DNA from: Acidimicrobiaceae bacterium
GTDB lineage: Bacteria > Actinomycetota > Acidimicrobiia > Acidimicrobiales > RAAP-2
Direction of reading: 5' to 3'
DNA: 53,187 nt
NCBI GenBank assembly: GCA_027449885.1
Contig: DAIDKS010000014.1
Coordinates: 1-53,187, forward strand
The notes under the pieces are model-generated. The model was given only the letters and a program-made list of their open reading frames with translations. It was not told the origin of the DNA and did not search any database. Positions within the stretch are counted from its first letter, which is position 1. Each line of letters opens with the position of its first letter. Both the position numbers and the translations under genes were made by a program. Below are positions 23,400-30,837 of this stretch, piece by piece.

Positions 23400-23780
23400 A
23401 TGGACCAGATGAGCGTGACCCTGGACGCGCCCCTCGCCGAGACCGAGGCGAAGGTGCGCGACGCCCTCGCCGCGCAGGGGTTCGGGGTGCTGACCGAGAT
23501 CGACGTGGCCGCGACGCTGCGCGCGAAGCTCGGCGTCGAGCGCAGTCCCCTCAAGGTCCTCGGCGCCTGCAACCCGGCGCTCGTGAACCGGGCCCTGGAG
23601 CGCAGCCTCGACGTGGCCCTCGCGATCCCCTGCAACGTGGTCCTCTACGCCGAGTCGCCGGAGCGCACCCGGGTCTCGGTGGCCGACCCGGCGGCGCTGA
23701 TGCCGGGCGAGATCTTCGCCGAGCTCGTCGCCGACGCGCGCGAGCGGCTCTCGGCGGCCCTCACCAGCCTGCACTCGTGA
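23400..23780 (+). CDS. DUF302 domain protein
   Basis: A 126-residue soluble protein matching DUF302: EAKVRDALAAQGFGVLTEIDVAATLRAKLGVE, then LKVLGACNPALVNRALERSLDVALAIPCNVVLY, including the conserved GACNP. Function is unknown, though the family often appears beside CsoR/CstR-regulated sulfur or metal genes. It has a strong GGAGGTGA ribosome site and its stop overlaps the next gene by 4 nt (GTGA). Confidence 0.88.
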   Translation: MDQMSVTLDAPLAETEAKVRDALAAQGFGVLTEIDVAATLRAKLGVERSPLKVLGACNPALVNRALERSLDVALAIPCNVVLYAESPERTRVSVADPAALMPGEIFAELVADARERLSAALTSLHS

Positions 23781-24403
23781 GCCTGGCCGACTGGTACCGC
23801 CGGCACCTGCTGGTGCGGGTGGTGCACGCCGTGTGCGCGACGCCGGGCATCGGGCGCTGGCGCGCCCTGGCGACCGAGGGCCTCGCCGGCGTCGTCCTCG
23901 AGATCGGCTTCGGCACCGGCCTCAACCTGCCCTTCTACCCGGAGGGGGTCGAGAGGGTGCTCGCGATCGAGCCGAGTGACGAGGCCTGGGCGCTCGGCGC
24001 CGAGCGGATCGCCCGCGCGCCCGTCCCCGTCGAGCGCATCGGCCGCGACGCCCAGTCGATCCCCCTCCCCGACGCGAGCGTCGACGCGGTCCTCTCCACC
24101 TTCACGCTCTGCACGGTGCCCGACGAGGTCCGCGCCCTCGCCGAGATCCGGCGGGTGCTGCGCCCCGGCGGTCGCCTCCACGTCGCCGAGCACGGCCTCG
24201 CCCCCGGCGGAGCGGTCGCCCGGTGGCAGTGGCGCCTCGACCGCCTCGAGCAGCGCGTCGCGGACGGGTGCCACCTGACGCGCGACCCGGTCGCCCTCCT
24301 CGCCCGGCACGGCTTCGAGGTCGAGGTGCGGGCGCAGGGCTACGAGACGGCCCCGACCCCCTGGAGCTGGGTCACGGCGGCGACGGGGCGGGTCGCCGGC
24401 TAG
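23777..24403 (+). CDS. Class I SAM-dependent methyltransferase (UbiE/Methyltransf_11 type)
   Basis: A 208-residue methyltransferase. Motif I is VVLEIGFGTGLNLPFYP around residue 40, motif II AIEPSDEAW, then LPDASVDAVLSTFTLCTV and the post-motif III region LRPGGRLHVAEHG. Substrate is unknown; relatives act on small thiols, arsenite or lipids, so a link with the sulfur/metal operon is plausible but unproven. Its GTG overlaps the DUF302 stop by 4 nt, so it is the third gene of the operon. Confidence 0.85.
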   Translation: MSLADWYRRHLLVRVVHAVCATPGIGRWRALATEGLAGVVLEIGFGTGLNLPFYPEGVERVLAIEPSDEAWALGAERIARAPVPVERIGRDAQSIPLPDASVDAVLSTFTLCTVPDEVRALAEIRRVLRPGGRLHVAEHGLAPGGAVARWQWRLDRLEQRVADGCHLTRDPVALLARHGFEVEVRAQGYETAPTPWSWVTAATGRVAG

Positions 24404-24418
24404 CTGTCGTCCGAGGAC

Positions 24419-24832
24419 CTAGTTGTCGCCCGAGGAGACGTGGTCGCCGCCCGAGCCCGAGGAGCCACCGTCGCCCCCGGAGCGAACCGTCGTCGTCGTC
24501 ACCGGGTTGTCCGGCCCCTCCGCGCCGAGGGGCGAGTGGTCGAGGGTCTCGACCTCGACCTCGCGCTGCGCCGTCGCGCGCTGGATGGCCGCGCGGTAGC
24601 GGGTGCGCGCCGCGATGCGGTCGGCGGCCGTGCGGGCGCGGGCGAGCTCCCCGCGGTAGACGGCCGTCGCCCGAGCGACCACCCGGGCGTAGGCGACGTC
24701 GATGGTGGACATCACCGAGGTGTAGGTCGCGCCCTTGGGATAGACCACGCCGCGCGCGGCGGCGAGGCCGGGACTCGCCAGGCCGATCGCGACGGCCAGG
24801 GCCGTCGCTCCGATCACTCGCCTCGCCCCCAT
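24419..24832 (-). CDS. Secreted hypothetical protein with helical region and Gly/Ser-rich tail
   Basis: A 137-residue protein not recognised as a family. Residues 1-27 are a clear Sec signal peptide (MGARRVIGATALAVAIGLASPGLAAA). The middle (about 40-95) is Ala/Arg-rich and predicted helical; the tail is low-complexity, rich in Gly and Ser. It is divergent from the two-component operon and its -10 (TACGCT, minus strand, 24849-24854) lies next to the TGTGA repeats, so it may be a target of that regulator. An AGGTGAC ribosome site precedes the ATG. Confidence 0.7.
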   Translation of the reverse strand: MGARRVIGATALAVAIGLASPGLAAARGVVYPKGATYTSVMSTIDVAYARVVARATAVYRGELARARTAADRIAARTRYRAAIQRATAQREVEVETLDHSPLGAEGPDNPVTTTTVRSGGDGGSSGSGGDHVSSGDN

Positions 24833-24848
24833 GTCACCTCCGCGGGGG

Positions 24849-24936
24849 AGCGTACCGCGCCGCGTTGTGAAGTTTCTGTGAGAAGGCTGACGACTCCCTC
24901 AGGGCGGGGTCCCGGGCCCGATCCGGTGAGTACGCT
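24849..24936. promoter_or_regulatory. Divergent promoters with TGTGA direct repeats
   Basis: TGTGA occurs at 24866 and again at 24877, one helical turn (11 bp) apart, the layout of OmpR/PhoB-type binding sites. The repeat overlaps the -35 area of the minus-strand secreted-protein promoter (-10 TACGCT at 24849-24854) and lies about 50 bp upstream of the response regulator's -10 (TACGCT, 24931-24936). Confidence 0.5.
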
Positions 24937-24955
24937 CGCGCCCGAGGAGGTTTTC

Positions 24956-25639
24956 ATGTCGACCATCCTGGTCGTGGACGACGAAGCGGGGGTGCGCGAC
25001 CTGATCGGCGACGCGCTGCGGATCGCCGGCTACGAGACCCTGAGCGCGGGCGACGGCCTGGCCGGGCTCGCGCAGTGGCGCAGTCACCCGGTCGACCTCT
25101 GCATCGTGGACGTCAACATGCCGACCATGGACGGCTTCGAGTTCGTCCAGACGGTCCGTGCGACCGACCCGCACCTGCCGATCCTCCTCCTCTCGGCCCG
25201 CGACAGCGCCCCCGACGTGGCCCAGGGACTGCGCCTCGGAGCCGACGACTACGTGCGCAAGCCCTTCAGCCTGGAGGAGCTGCTGCTGCGCGTGGCCGCC
25301 GTCCTGCGCCGCGCGACGCCCACCGAGGAGTCCGACGCGCTCGCCTGCGGACCGCTCCGCATGGACGTCGAGCGCCACGAGGTGACCCTCGACGACGAGC
25401 CCGTCGAGCTCTCGGCCACCGAGTTCCGCCTCCTCGAGGCCCTGCTCGCGAAGAAGGACAAACTCGTCACCCGCGAGCAGCTGCTGCGCGACGTGTGGGA
25501 CATCACCTTCGAGTCCGAGACCTCGGTCCTCGACACCTACATCTCCTACCTGCGCAAGAAGGTCCACCGGGACGGCTTCGCCCCGATCACCACCGTGCGC
25601 GGCGTCGGCTTCAAGCTGGTCGAGCCGCCCCGCGCGTGA
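24956..25639 (+). CDS. OmpR-family response regulator
   Basis: A 227-residue regulator. The receiver domain (1-115) has the acid pair D8/D9, phosphoacceptor D52 in CIVDVNMPTMDGFEF, and K102 in DDYVRKPFS. The C-terminal winged helix (about 130-225) has ELSATEFRLLEALLAKKDKLVTREQLL and DTYISYLRKKV...ITTVRGVGFKL. It would be phosphorylated by the kinase encoded next and bind direct repeats. The ATG at 24956 has GAGGAGG upstream; a longer open frame begins further left but lacks receiver homology. The stop overlaps the kinase start by 4 nt. Confidence 0.93.
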   Translation: MSTILVVDDEAGVRDLIGDALRIAGYETLSAGDGLAGLAQWRSHPVDLCIVDVNMPTMDGFEFVQTVRATDPHLPILLLSARDSAPDVAQGLRLGADDYVRKPFSLEELLLRVAAVLRRATPTEESDALACGPLRMDVERHEVTLDDEPVELSATEFRLLEALLAKKDKLVTREQLLRDVWDITFESETSVLDTYISYLRKKVHRDGFAPITTVRGVGFKLVEPPRA

Positions 25640-27000
25640 GGCTCTCCACCCGGCTCGCCGTCCTCCTCGGGGCGACCGCCGCGGCCGTCGCCCTCTCGAC
25701 GGGCTGGTACGCCGTCTCCACCAGCTCGAACGCCCAGTACGGACAGCTGCGCGCCTCGATCGACGCCGTCGCGGCCGCCGGCCTCGGGCACCCGGTGACG
25801 GCGCTGAGCGACGCCATCAACCTCGTCCAGCAGGACAACCTCAACCTCTCGCTCGACCTCGTCGACACCTCGGGCAAGGTCGTCCAGGTCGCCCGGGGGA
25901 CGGTGCCCCTACGGGCCCAGCCCACCCTCGCCGACGTGCGCGCCTCCCTGACGGCGACCCGGTCCTCCTCCGACCTGCCCGGCTTCCTCTACCGCTCGAT
26001 CCCGGTGGGTGGGGGCGACTACCTGGTGATCGCCGGCTCGACCGAGGGCGTCTCCTCCGCCGTCCACGACCTGATCGGTCGCACGGCGGCGGCCGGCGCC
26101 GCGGCCGCCCTCCTCGTCTACCTCGTGGCGCGACTCCTGCTGCGACGCGACCTGCGGACCCTGGAGGAGCTGACGCGCTACGCGACCCGCGTCGCCCGTG
26201 GCGACCTCGCCGACCCCCCCGACGTCACGCGGGGCTCGACCGACGTGCGCGACCTCGCCGACGCGCTCGGGGTGATGGTGACCGCGCTACGGCGCACCAT
26301 CGACACCGAGAAGCGCACCACCGAGTCGATGCAGCGCTTCATCGGCGACGCCTCGCACGAGTTGCGCACCCCGCTCACGGTCGTCGCCGGCTACACCGAG
26401 CTGCTGGCGCGCGAGGACCTCGCGCCCGACGCCCGCGAGCGGGCCCTCTCCCGCGTGCGCTCGGAGACCGACCGGATGTCGTCGCTCGTGAGCGACCTCC
26501 TCTTCCTCGCCGAAGCCCGCGAGCGGCGTGAGGTCCGCGACGAGGTCGTGGACCTGAGCGCCCTCTGCGCGCGCGCCGGCGCCGACTTCGCGAGTGACCA
26601 CCCCGCCCGCGACGTCGAGGTCAGCGTGAGCCCGGAGGTGTCGATCGACGGCCGCGAGGACTGGGTGACCCGCATCCTCGCCAACGCCCTGTCGAACATC
26701 GCCCGTCACACCGGCGACGACGACCCGGTGCGCATCACCCTGCGCGCGAGCGTCGACACCGCCGTGCTCGCCGTGGAGGACGGGGGCCCGGGGCTGCCCC
26801 CCGAGGCCTACGCCGAGCGCGACGTGCAGTTCCGCCGCTTCGACCCCTCGCGCTCGCGCGACTCCGGGGGCTCGGGACTCGGCATGAGCATCATGGCCGA
26901 GGGTGCGGCCGCCCTCGGGGGCAGCCTCGAGCGTCGCCCGAGCGAGCTCGGCGGACTCGCCCTCGTGTTCCGCTTCCCGCGGCGCGCCGCGGGAAGCTAG
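25636..27000 (+). CDS. Sensor histidine kinase (HAMP-HisKA-HATPase)
   Basis: A 454-residue membrane kinase. TM1 spans about 8-28, a periplasmic sensor region follows to about 145, and TM2 is 150-168. A HAMP linker (RRDLRTLEELTRYATRVARGDL) leads to the phosphoacceptor H241 in DASHELRTPLTVVAGY. The ATPase domain has the N box NALSNIARH, the D/G1 box VEDGGPGLPP, and GGSGLGMSI. The extracellular domain is not recognised, so the signal is unknown. The GTG start overlaps the response-regulator stop. The kinase stop overlaps the stop of the convergent SHOCT gene by 4 nt. Confidence 0.92.
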   Translation: MRLSTRLAVLLGATAAAVALSTGWYAVSTSSNAQYGQLRASIDAVAAAGLGHPVTALSDAINLVQQDNLNLSLDLVDTSGKVVQVARGTVPLRAQPTLADVRASLTATRSSSDLPGFLYRSIPVGGGDYLVIAGSTEGVSSAVHDLIGRTAAAGAAAALLVYLVARLLLRRDLRTLEELTRYATRVARGDLADPPDVTRGSTDVRDLADALGVMVTALRRTIDTEKRTTESMQRFIGDASHELRTPLTVVAGYTELLAREDLAPDARERALSRVRSETDRMSSLVSDLLFLAEARERREVRDEVVDLSALCARAGADFASDHPARDVEVSVSPEVSIDGREDWVTRILANALSNIARHTGDDDPVRITLRASVDTAVLAVEDGGPGLPPEAYAERDVQFRRFDPSRSRDSGGSGLGMSIMAEGAAALGGSLERRPSELGGLALVFRFPRRAAGS

Positions 27001-27320
27001 CGATCGTCGCCCTCGCGCAGGAGGGCGAGCCGGGCGCGGAACTCCGCCTCGTCGATCTCGCCCGCGGCGAAGCGCTGACGCAGGATGTCCTCGGCGCGGC
27101 CGTCACCGACCGGACCGCCCGCCCGCCAGCGGGGCCCGCCCGCGTGGTGGTGATGGTGATCGTGGCGGAAGTGGCGGAGGGAGAACAGGACGCCCACGAC
27201 GACCACGACCCAGAACAGGACCATGAAGAGCATCATGCCGACCCACCATCCGTGATCGCCGGGTCCGTAGCCCCAACCCCCCGGACCGTTGTGCCAGAAG
27301 TTCGTGTGCCAGAAGTTCAT
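26997..27320 (-). CDS. Small membrane protein with SHOCT domain
   Basis: A 107-residue protein: a Gly/Trp/His-rich N terminus (MNFWHTNFWHNGPGGWGYGPGDHGWW), one TM segment (MMLFMVLFWVVVVVGVLFSL, about 28-47), a His-rich patch (HFRHDHHHHHAGG), and a C-terminal SHOCT motif (EDILRQRFAAGEIDEAEFRARLALL). The ATG at 27320 has AGGAGG 5 nt upstream, so it is favoured over a GTG two codons earlier. The His stretch could bind metal. Its promoter carries the same kind of 11-bp repeats as the two-component promoter, so it may respond to that system. Confidence 0.82.
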   Translation of the reverse strand: MNFWHTNFWHNGPGGWGYGPGDHGWWVGMMLFMVLFWVVVVVGVLFSLRHFRHDHHHHHAGGPRWRAGGPVGDGRAEDILRQRFAAGEIDEAEFRARLALLREGDDR

Positions 27321-27343
27321 GCGCACCTCCTCGTACGAACCCG

Positions 27344-27402
27344 ACGCTAGACCCGGGCGGCGACGCGCTTACCGCCTTCTTACCGCCGGCGCCGATTCTT
27401 AC
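27344..27402 (-). promoter_or_regulatory. SHOCT gene promoter with CTTAC repeats
   Basis: The minus-strand -10, TAGCGT, is at 27344-27349. CTTAC occurs at 27368, 27379 (11 bp apart) and 27398 on the plus strand, that is GTAAG repeats in the direction of this promoter, covering its -35 position. The core CTTCTTAC resembles CTTCTCAC found on the minus strand upstream of the response-regulator gene. Confidence 0.45.
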
Positions 27403-27412
27403 GAATCCGTCC

Positions 27413-27418
27413 TAGGGT
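27413..27418 (+). promoter_or_regulatory. -10 box (TAGGGT), leaderless spacing
   Basis: TAGGGT is followed by 6 nt and the ATG of the VOC gene. Confidence 0.6.
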
Positions 27419-27424
27419 GCGGCT

Positions 27425-27832
27425 ATGGAGATCCGATTCCAGCTGGTGGCCCTCGACTGCCCCGACCCCGTGACCCTCGCGCGCTTCTACGGGGCCCTCC
27501 TCGACCGCGACCTCGTGATCGACGACGGCGACGACCCGCTCGAGCCCGAGTGGGTCGACCTCGCGAGCGACGGGGGCCCGACGCTCGCCTTCCAGCGCGT
27601 CGCCCACTACGTCGCCCCCACCTGGCCCGACGGCCCGGTGCCCCAGCAGCTCCACCTCGACTTCCTCGTCGACGACCTCCTCGACGGCGAGGCCCGAGCG
27701 ATCGCCCTGGGGGCGACGCTCGCCGCCCACCAGCCCGGTCGGGACTTCCGCGTCTTCCTCGACCCCGCGGGTCACCCCTTCTGCCTGGTGCGCGCGGGCG
27801 CCGCGGCCGAGGGGTCCCCACCCCACCCCTAG
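27425..27832 (+). CDS. VOC-superfamily (glyoxalase-like) protein
   Basis: A 135-residue protein with the vicinal-oxygen-chelate pattern: VALDCPDPVTLARFYGALL at the start, QLHLDFLVDDLLDGEARAIALGATL in the middle, and FRVFLDPAGHPFCLVRA at the end. H57 of the first repeat is poorly conserved, so metal binding and catalysis are not certain. Members range from glyoxalases to resistance proteins. Leaderless; its stop codon overlaps the -10 of the next gene. Confidence 0.82.
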   Translation: MEIRFQLVALDCPDPVTLARFYGALLDRDLVIDDGDDPLEPEWVDLASDGGPTLAFQRVAHYVAPTWPDGPVPQQLHLDFLVDDLLDGEARAIALGATLAAHQPGRDFRVFLDPAGHPFCLVRAGAAAEGSPPHP

Positions 27833-27835
27833 GGT
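27830..27835 (+). promoter_or_regulatory. -10 box (TAGGGT), leaderless spacing
   Basis: The hexamer overlaps the VOC stop codon and lies 6 nt before the GTG of the glutaredoxin-like gene. Confidence 0.6.
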
Positions 27836-27841
27836 GGCCCG

Positions 27842-28108
27842 GTGACCATCCGACTGCTCGGCACCACCTGGTGCGGCGACTGCGCGCGCTCGCGCCGGCT
27901 CCTCGACCGCCTCGAGGTCCCCTACCAGTGGATCGACATCGAGACCGACGACGACGCCGCGGCCGAGGTCGAGCGCCTCAACGACGGCCATCGGGTCGTC
28001 CCGACGATCCTCCTCGAGGACGGTCGGGTGCTGGTGGAGCCCTCCGACGACGCCCTCCGCGCGGCGCTCGGGATCCCCCCGACGGCGGGGTCGGGCGAGC
28101 CCGTGTAG
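27842..28108 (+). CDS. Glutaredoxin-like protein (mycoredoxin type)
   Basis: An 88-residue thioredoxin-fold protein. The redox motif is TTWCGDCARS (CxxC at 11-14), the cis-proline motif is HRVVPTILLEDG, and the fold has glutaredoxin length. In actinobacteria such proteins reduce mycothiol mixed disulfides; the CGDC motif differs from the usual CPYC or CGYC, so substrate preference may differ. Its TAG stop coincides with the -10 box of the tRNA-Asp transcript. Confidence 0.82.
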   Translation: MTIRLLGTTWCGDCARSRRLLDRLEVPYQWIDIETDDDAAAEVERLNDGHRVVPTILLEDGRVLVEPSDDALRAALGIPPTAGSGEPV

Positions 28109-28111
28109 ACT
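28106..28111 (+). promoter_or_regulatory. -10 box (TAGACT) for the tRNA pair
   Basis: TAGACT overlaps the glutaredoxin-like stop codon and lies about 33 nt before the mature tRNA-Asp 5' end, giving a short leader for processing by RNase P. Confidence 0.45.
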
Positions 28112-28143
28112 GGCCCTCCGTGCCCGGACTCGTCCGGGTCCGT

Positions 28144-28218
28144 GGACCTGTGGTGCAGCTCGGAGTGCACGCCGCCCTGTCAAGGCGGAGGTCGCGGGTT
28201 CAAATCCCGTCAGGTCCG
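28144..28218 (+). tRNA. tRNA-Asp (GTC)
   Basis: A full cloverleaf: acceptor GGACCTG/CAGGTCC, anticodon stem CCGCC/GGCGG with loop CTGTCAA (anticodon GTC at 28179-28181), T-arm GCGGG-TTCAAAT-CCCGT, discriminator G. The 3' CCA is not encoded. Confidence 0.95.
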
Positions 28219-28243
28219 CTCGACACCCTCGGGTGGCGACAAC

Positions 28244-28319
28244 GGTCGAGTAGCTCAGTTGGTAGAGCGCACGCCTGAAAAGCGTGAGGTCACCGGATCG
28301 ACGCCGGTCTCGACCACCA
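28244..28319 (+). tRNA. tRNA-Phe (GAA)
   Basis: A full cloverleaf: acceptor GGTCGAG/CTCGACC, D-arm GCTCAGTTGGTAGAGC, anticodon stem CACGC/GCGTG with loop CTGAAAA (anticodon GAA at 28277-28279), discriminator A. The CCA tail is encoded, unlike in the neighbouring tRNA-Asp. Confidence 0.95.
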
Positions 28320-28339
28320 GCACGAGACGGGGGGTCCAC

Positions 28340-29392
28340 GTGCCACTGCCCGAGATCGAGCCGCGCTACGCGCCCGCCGCCGGGTCGCCGTGGCCCGGGA
28401 CCACCTGGCCCACCGCCCCGACCCCCGCCCGGGTCGACGCCGCGTGCGACGCCGCCTTCGGCGACGTCCCCCTCGCCGAGACCTACGCGACCGTCGTCGT
28501 CCAGGGCGGCCGGATCCTCGCCGAGCGCTACGGGGGCGCCCTCCCCCGCTTCGACGGCCCACCGACGCCGGTCGGACCCGAGACGCCCCTCCTCAGCTGG
28601 TCGATGGCGAAGTCGATGATCCACGCCCTGGTGGGCCAGCTCGTCGACGAGGGCCGCCTCGACCCGTGGGTGCCCGCCCCCGTCGCCGAGTGGGGGCCGG
28701 GCGACCCCCGCGCCGACATCCGCCTCGCCGACCTGCTGGCGATGCGCGACGGCCTCTCGTGGTCCGAGGTCTACTCCGTCGACGAGCCCAGCCACGTGGT
28801 CGACATGCTCTTCGGCGACGGACGGGCCGACATGGGCGCCTACGCGGCCGCCCGCCCCCTCGCCGCGGCGCCCGACACCGTCTTCAACTACTCGAGTGGC
28901 ACCACCAACATCCTCAGCCGCATCGTCGCCGACCACCTGGGGCGCCACGACGACTACCGCTCGGCGATGGAGCACCGCCTCTTCGCCCCCCTCGGCATGA
29001 CGAGCGCCCGGCCGGGCCTCGACGAGGCGGGCGTCGTCGTCGGGTCCAGTTACGTCCACGCGACGGCCCGCGACTACGCGCGCTTCGGCCTCCTCTACCT
29101 GCGCGGGGGCGAGGTCGACGGACGTCGCGTCGTGAGCCGCTCCTGGTGCGACACGGCCCAGGTCCCCCACAGCGTCGACCCCGACAGCGACCTGTTCTAC
29201 TCGTGGCAGTGGTGGGTGACCGGCGACCGCTACGGCACCTACTGCGCCCTCGGCTACGAGGGCCAGATGATCGCCGTGGTGCCGGCCCTCGACGCCGTCG
29301 TCGTCCGGCTGGGCCGCACACCCGAGGAGCAGGCCGGGCCGGCCCTCGCCGACTGGCGCCGCGCCGTCCTCGCGGCCCTCGACGCCGGATGA
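28340..29392 (+). CDS. Serine hydrolase of the beta-lactamase/penicillin-binding (class C) family
   Basis: A 350-residue enzyme. The nucleophile motif is SWSMAKS (SxxK), the second motif is NYSSGTTN (in place of YxN), and a late GYEGQM region replaces the usual KTG/HxG. These match the EstB/class C beta-lactamase-related serine hydrolases, which act as esterases, carboxypeptidases or transpeptidases. No signal peptide is evident at the chosen GTG; the open frame upstream runs through the tRNA genes and is not coding. It may be read through from the tRNA transcript, as no separate clear promoter is seen in the 20-bp gap. Confidence 0.83.
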   Translation: MPLPEIEPRYAPAAGSPWPGTTWPTAPTPARVDAACDAAFGDVPLAETYATVVVQGGRILAERYGGALPRFDGPPTPVGPETPLLSWSMAKSMIHALVGQLVDEGRLDPWVPAPVAEWGPGDPRADIRLADLLAMRDGLSWSEVYSVDEPSHVVDMLFGDGRADMGAYAAARPLAAAPDTVFNYSSGTTNILSRIVADHLGRHDDYRSAMEHRLFAPLGMTSARPGLDEAGVVVGSSYVHATARDYARFGLLYLRGGEVDGRRVVSRSWCDTAQVPHSVDPDSDLFYSWQWWVTGDRYGTYCALGYEGQMIAVVPALDAVVVRLGRTPEEQAGPALADWRRAVLAALDAG

Positions 29393-29400
29393 GCCACCCG

Positions 29401-29406
29401 TAGAGT
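29401..29406 (+). promoter_or_regulatory. -10 box (TAGAGT), near-leaderless spacing
   Basis: TAGAGT lies 7 nt before the ATG of the cation-efflux gene; an in-frame GTG at 29405 falls inside the box and is rejected as start. Confidence 0.55.
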
Positions 29407-29413
29407 GGGGGCG

Positions 29414-30280
29414 ATGGCCCGCCGCGCGAACCGCCTGCGCTTCGTCCTCGCCCTCAACCTGGCCCTCGTGGCGGCGCTCGTGGGCGTGGGGCTCGCCACC
29501 CACTCGCTCGGCGTCCTCTCGGCCGGCGCCGAGTACCTGGCCGACGCGGCCGGCGTCGCCCTCACCCTCCTCGCCCACCGCCTCGCGCAGCGCCGCCCGA
29601 CGCCGCGGTGGTCCTTCGGGTACGGACGCTCCAGCGTGCTCGCCGCGCTCGTCAACGCCGGGGTCCTCGTCGCCGTCACCCTCGTCATCGCCGGGGAGGC
29701 CATCGCGCGCCTGGTGAGCGGTCCCCCGCCGGTCCACGGCGGGCCGGTCGTCGCCGTCAGCCTCGTCGCGGCCCTCGCGATGGGCGCCGGCGCCCTCGCC
29801 CTGCGCGGCGACGGGGAGATCGGCGTGCGAGCCGTCCTCCTCGACACGGCCGGCGACGCCCTCGCGGCCCTCGGCGTCGCCGGCAGCGCCGCGGTGATGG
29901 CCCTCGCCCACGGCCTCTACTGGCTCGACCCGGTGGTGGCCCTCGCCATCGGGGCCCTCGTGGCCGTCCACGCGGGGCGGCTCGTACGCGAGGCCGGAGG
30001 GCTCCTCATGGAGGCGACGCCGCCCTGGATCGACCTCTCGACGGTGGCGACGACGGTCTGCGAGGACGAGCGGGTCCTCTCGGTCCACGACCTCCACGTG
30101 TGGGGGCTCTCGAGCGAGGACGCACTGCTCTCCGCCCACCTCGTGCTGCGCGAGAGCCCCTCCCTCGAGGCGGCCCAGGCGGTCGTCGCCGGGGTGAAGG
30201 GTCGTCTGGCCGAGCGCTTCGGGCTGACGCACGCGACCCTCGAGGCCGAGTGCGAGCCCTGCGCCGGTCCTCACCCCTAG
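29414..30280 (+). CDS. Cation diffusion facilitator (CDF) transporter
   Basis: A 288-residue membrane protein with six hydrophobic segments in the first ~200 residues and a cytoplasmic C-terminal domain (VLSVHDLHVWGLSSEDALLSAHLVL), the CDF signature. Metal-site segments are EYLADAAGVALT in TM2 and LLDTAGDALAALG in TM5; the usual histidines of HxxxD are replaced by Tyr/Asp-type residues, so metal choice (Zn, Mn, Cd or other) is uncertain. It would export divalent cations by proton antiport. It converges on pyrE with a 4-nt stop overlap. Confidence 0.88.
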   Translation: MARRANRLRFVLALNLALVAALVGVGLATHSLGVLSAGAEYLADAAGVALTLLAHRLAQRRPTPRWSFGYGRSSVLAALVNAGVLVAVTLVIAGEAIARLVSGPPPVHGGPVVAVSLVAALAMGAGALALRGDGEIGVRAVLLDTAGDALAALGVAGSAAVMALAHGLYWLDPVVALAIGALVAVHAGRLVREAGGLLMEATPPWIDLSTVATTVCEDERVLSVHDLHVWGLSSEDALLSAHLVLRESPSLEAAQAVVAGVKGRLAERFGLTHATLEAECEPCAGPHP

Positions 30281-30837
30281 AGGGACCCCGCGCCCCCCTC
30301 GAAGGGGAACCCCAGGTCGGGGGCGTCGAAGACGGCGCGGAAGGCGAGGCCCTCGGCCGCGGCCATCGCCCCGACGGTCCCGCCCCGGTCCACCAGCGCC
30401 ACCAGCAGGACGGGCTCGGCGCCGGCGTCGCGGATCGCGTGGGCCGCCTCGAGCAGGCTCGTGCCGCGCGTGACGGTGTCCTCGGTGACGACGACCCGGT
30501 CGCCGGGCAGGAGGACCCCGGCGATCCGCCCCCCGGCCCCGTGGTCCTTCGTCTCCTTGCGCACCGAGAAGGCCCGCAGGCGTCGCCCGCGGGTCGCGGC
30601 CACCGCGGCCGTCACGAAGCTGAGGCCGTCGGCGCCCATGGTGAGGCCCCCGATGGCCGTCGCCTCCTGCGGGACGCGCGCGAGCACGAGGTCGGCGACG
30701 TCGACCATCACCTCGGGGGCGAGGATCGTCTGCTTCGAGTCGATGAACCACGTCGAGGTCCGTCCGGACTTCAGGGTGAAGGCCCCCCGGCGCACCGAGT
30801 GCTCGAGGAGGTGCTGGCGCACGCGCTCGTAGCTCAC
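30277..30837 (-). CDS. pyrE: Orotate phosphoribosyltransferase
   Basis: A 186-residue enzyme that joins orotate with PRPP to make OMP in pyrimidine synthesis. AFTLKSGRTSTWFIDSK is the N-terminal OPRT signature; AFSVRKETKDHGAGGRIAG is the flexible catalytic loop; VVVTEDTVTRGTSL is the PRPP-binding motif. The GTG start overlaps the purM stop by 4 nt (GTGA), making this the last gene of a purF-purM-pyrE operon, an unusual mix of purine and pyrimidine genes. Confidence 0.93.
   Translation of the reverse strand: MSYERVRQHLLEHSVRRGAFTLKSGRTSTWFIDSKQTILAPEVMVDVADLVLARVPQEATAIGGLTMGADGLSFVTAAVAATRGRRLRAFSVRKETKDHGAGGRIAGVLLPGDRVVVTEDTVTRGTSLLEAAHAIRDAGAEPVLLVALVDRGGTVGAMAAAEGLAFRAVFDAPDLGFPFEGGAGSL

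Noticed and set aside
29405..29413. Upstream GTG start for the CDF gene
   Set aside because: It lies inside the -10 box TAGAGT; ATG 29414 has the near-leaderless spacing.
27380..30751. 1123-codon minus-strand ORF
   Set aside because: It crosses two tRNA genes and is antisense to four recognised genes.
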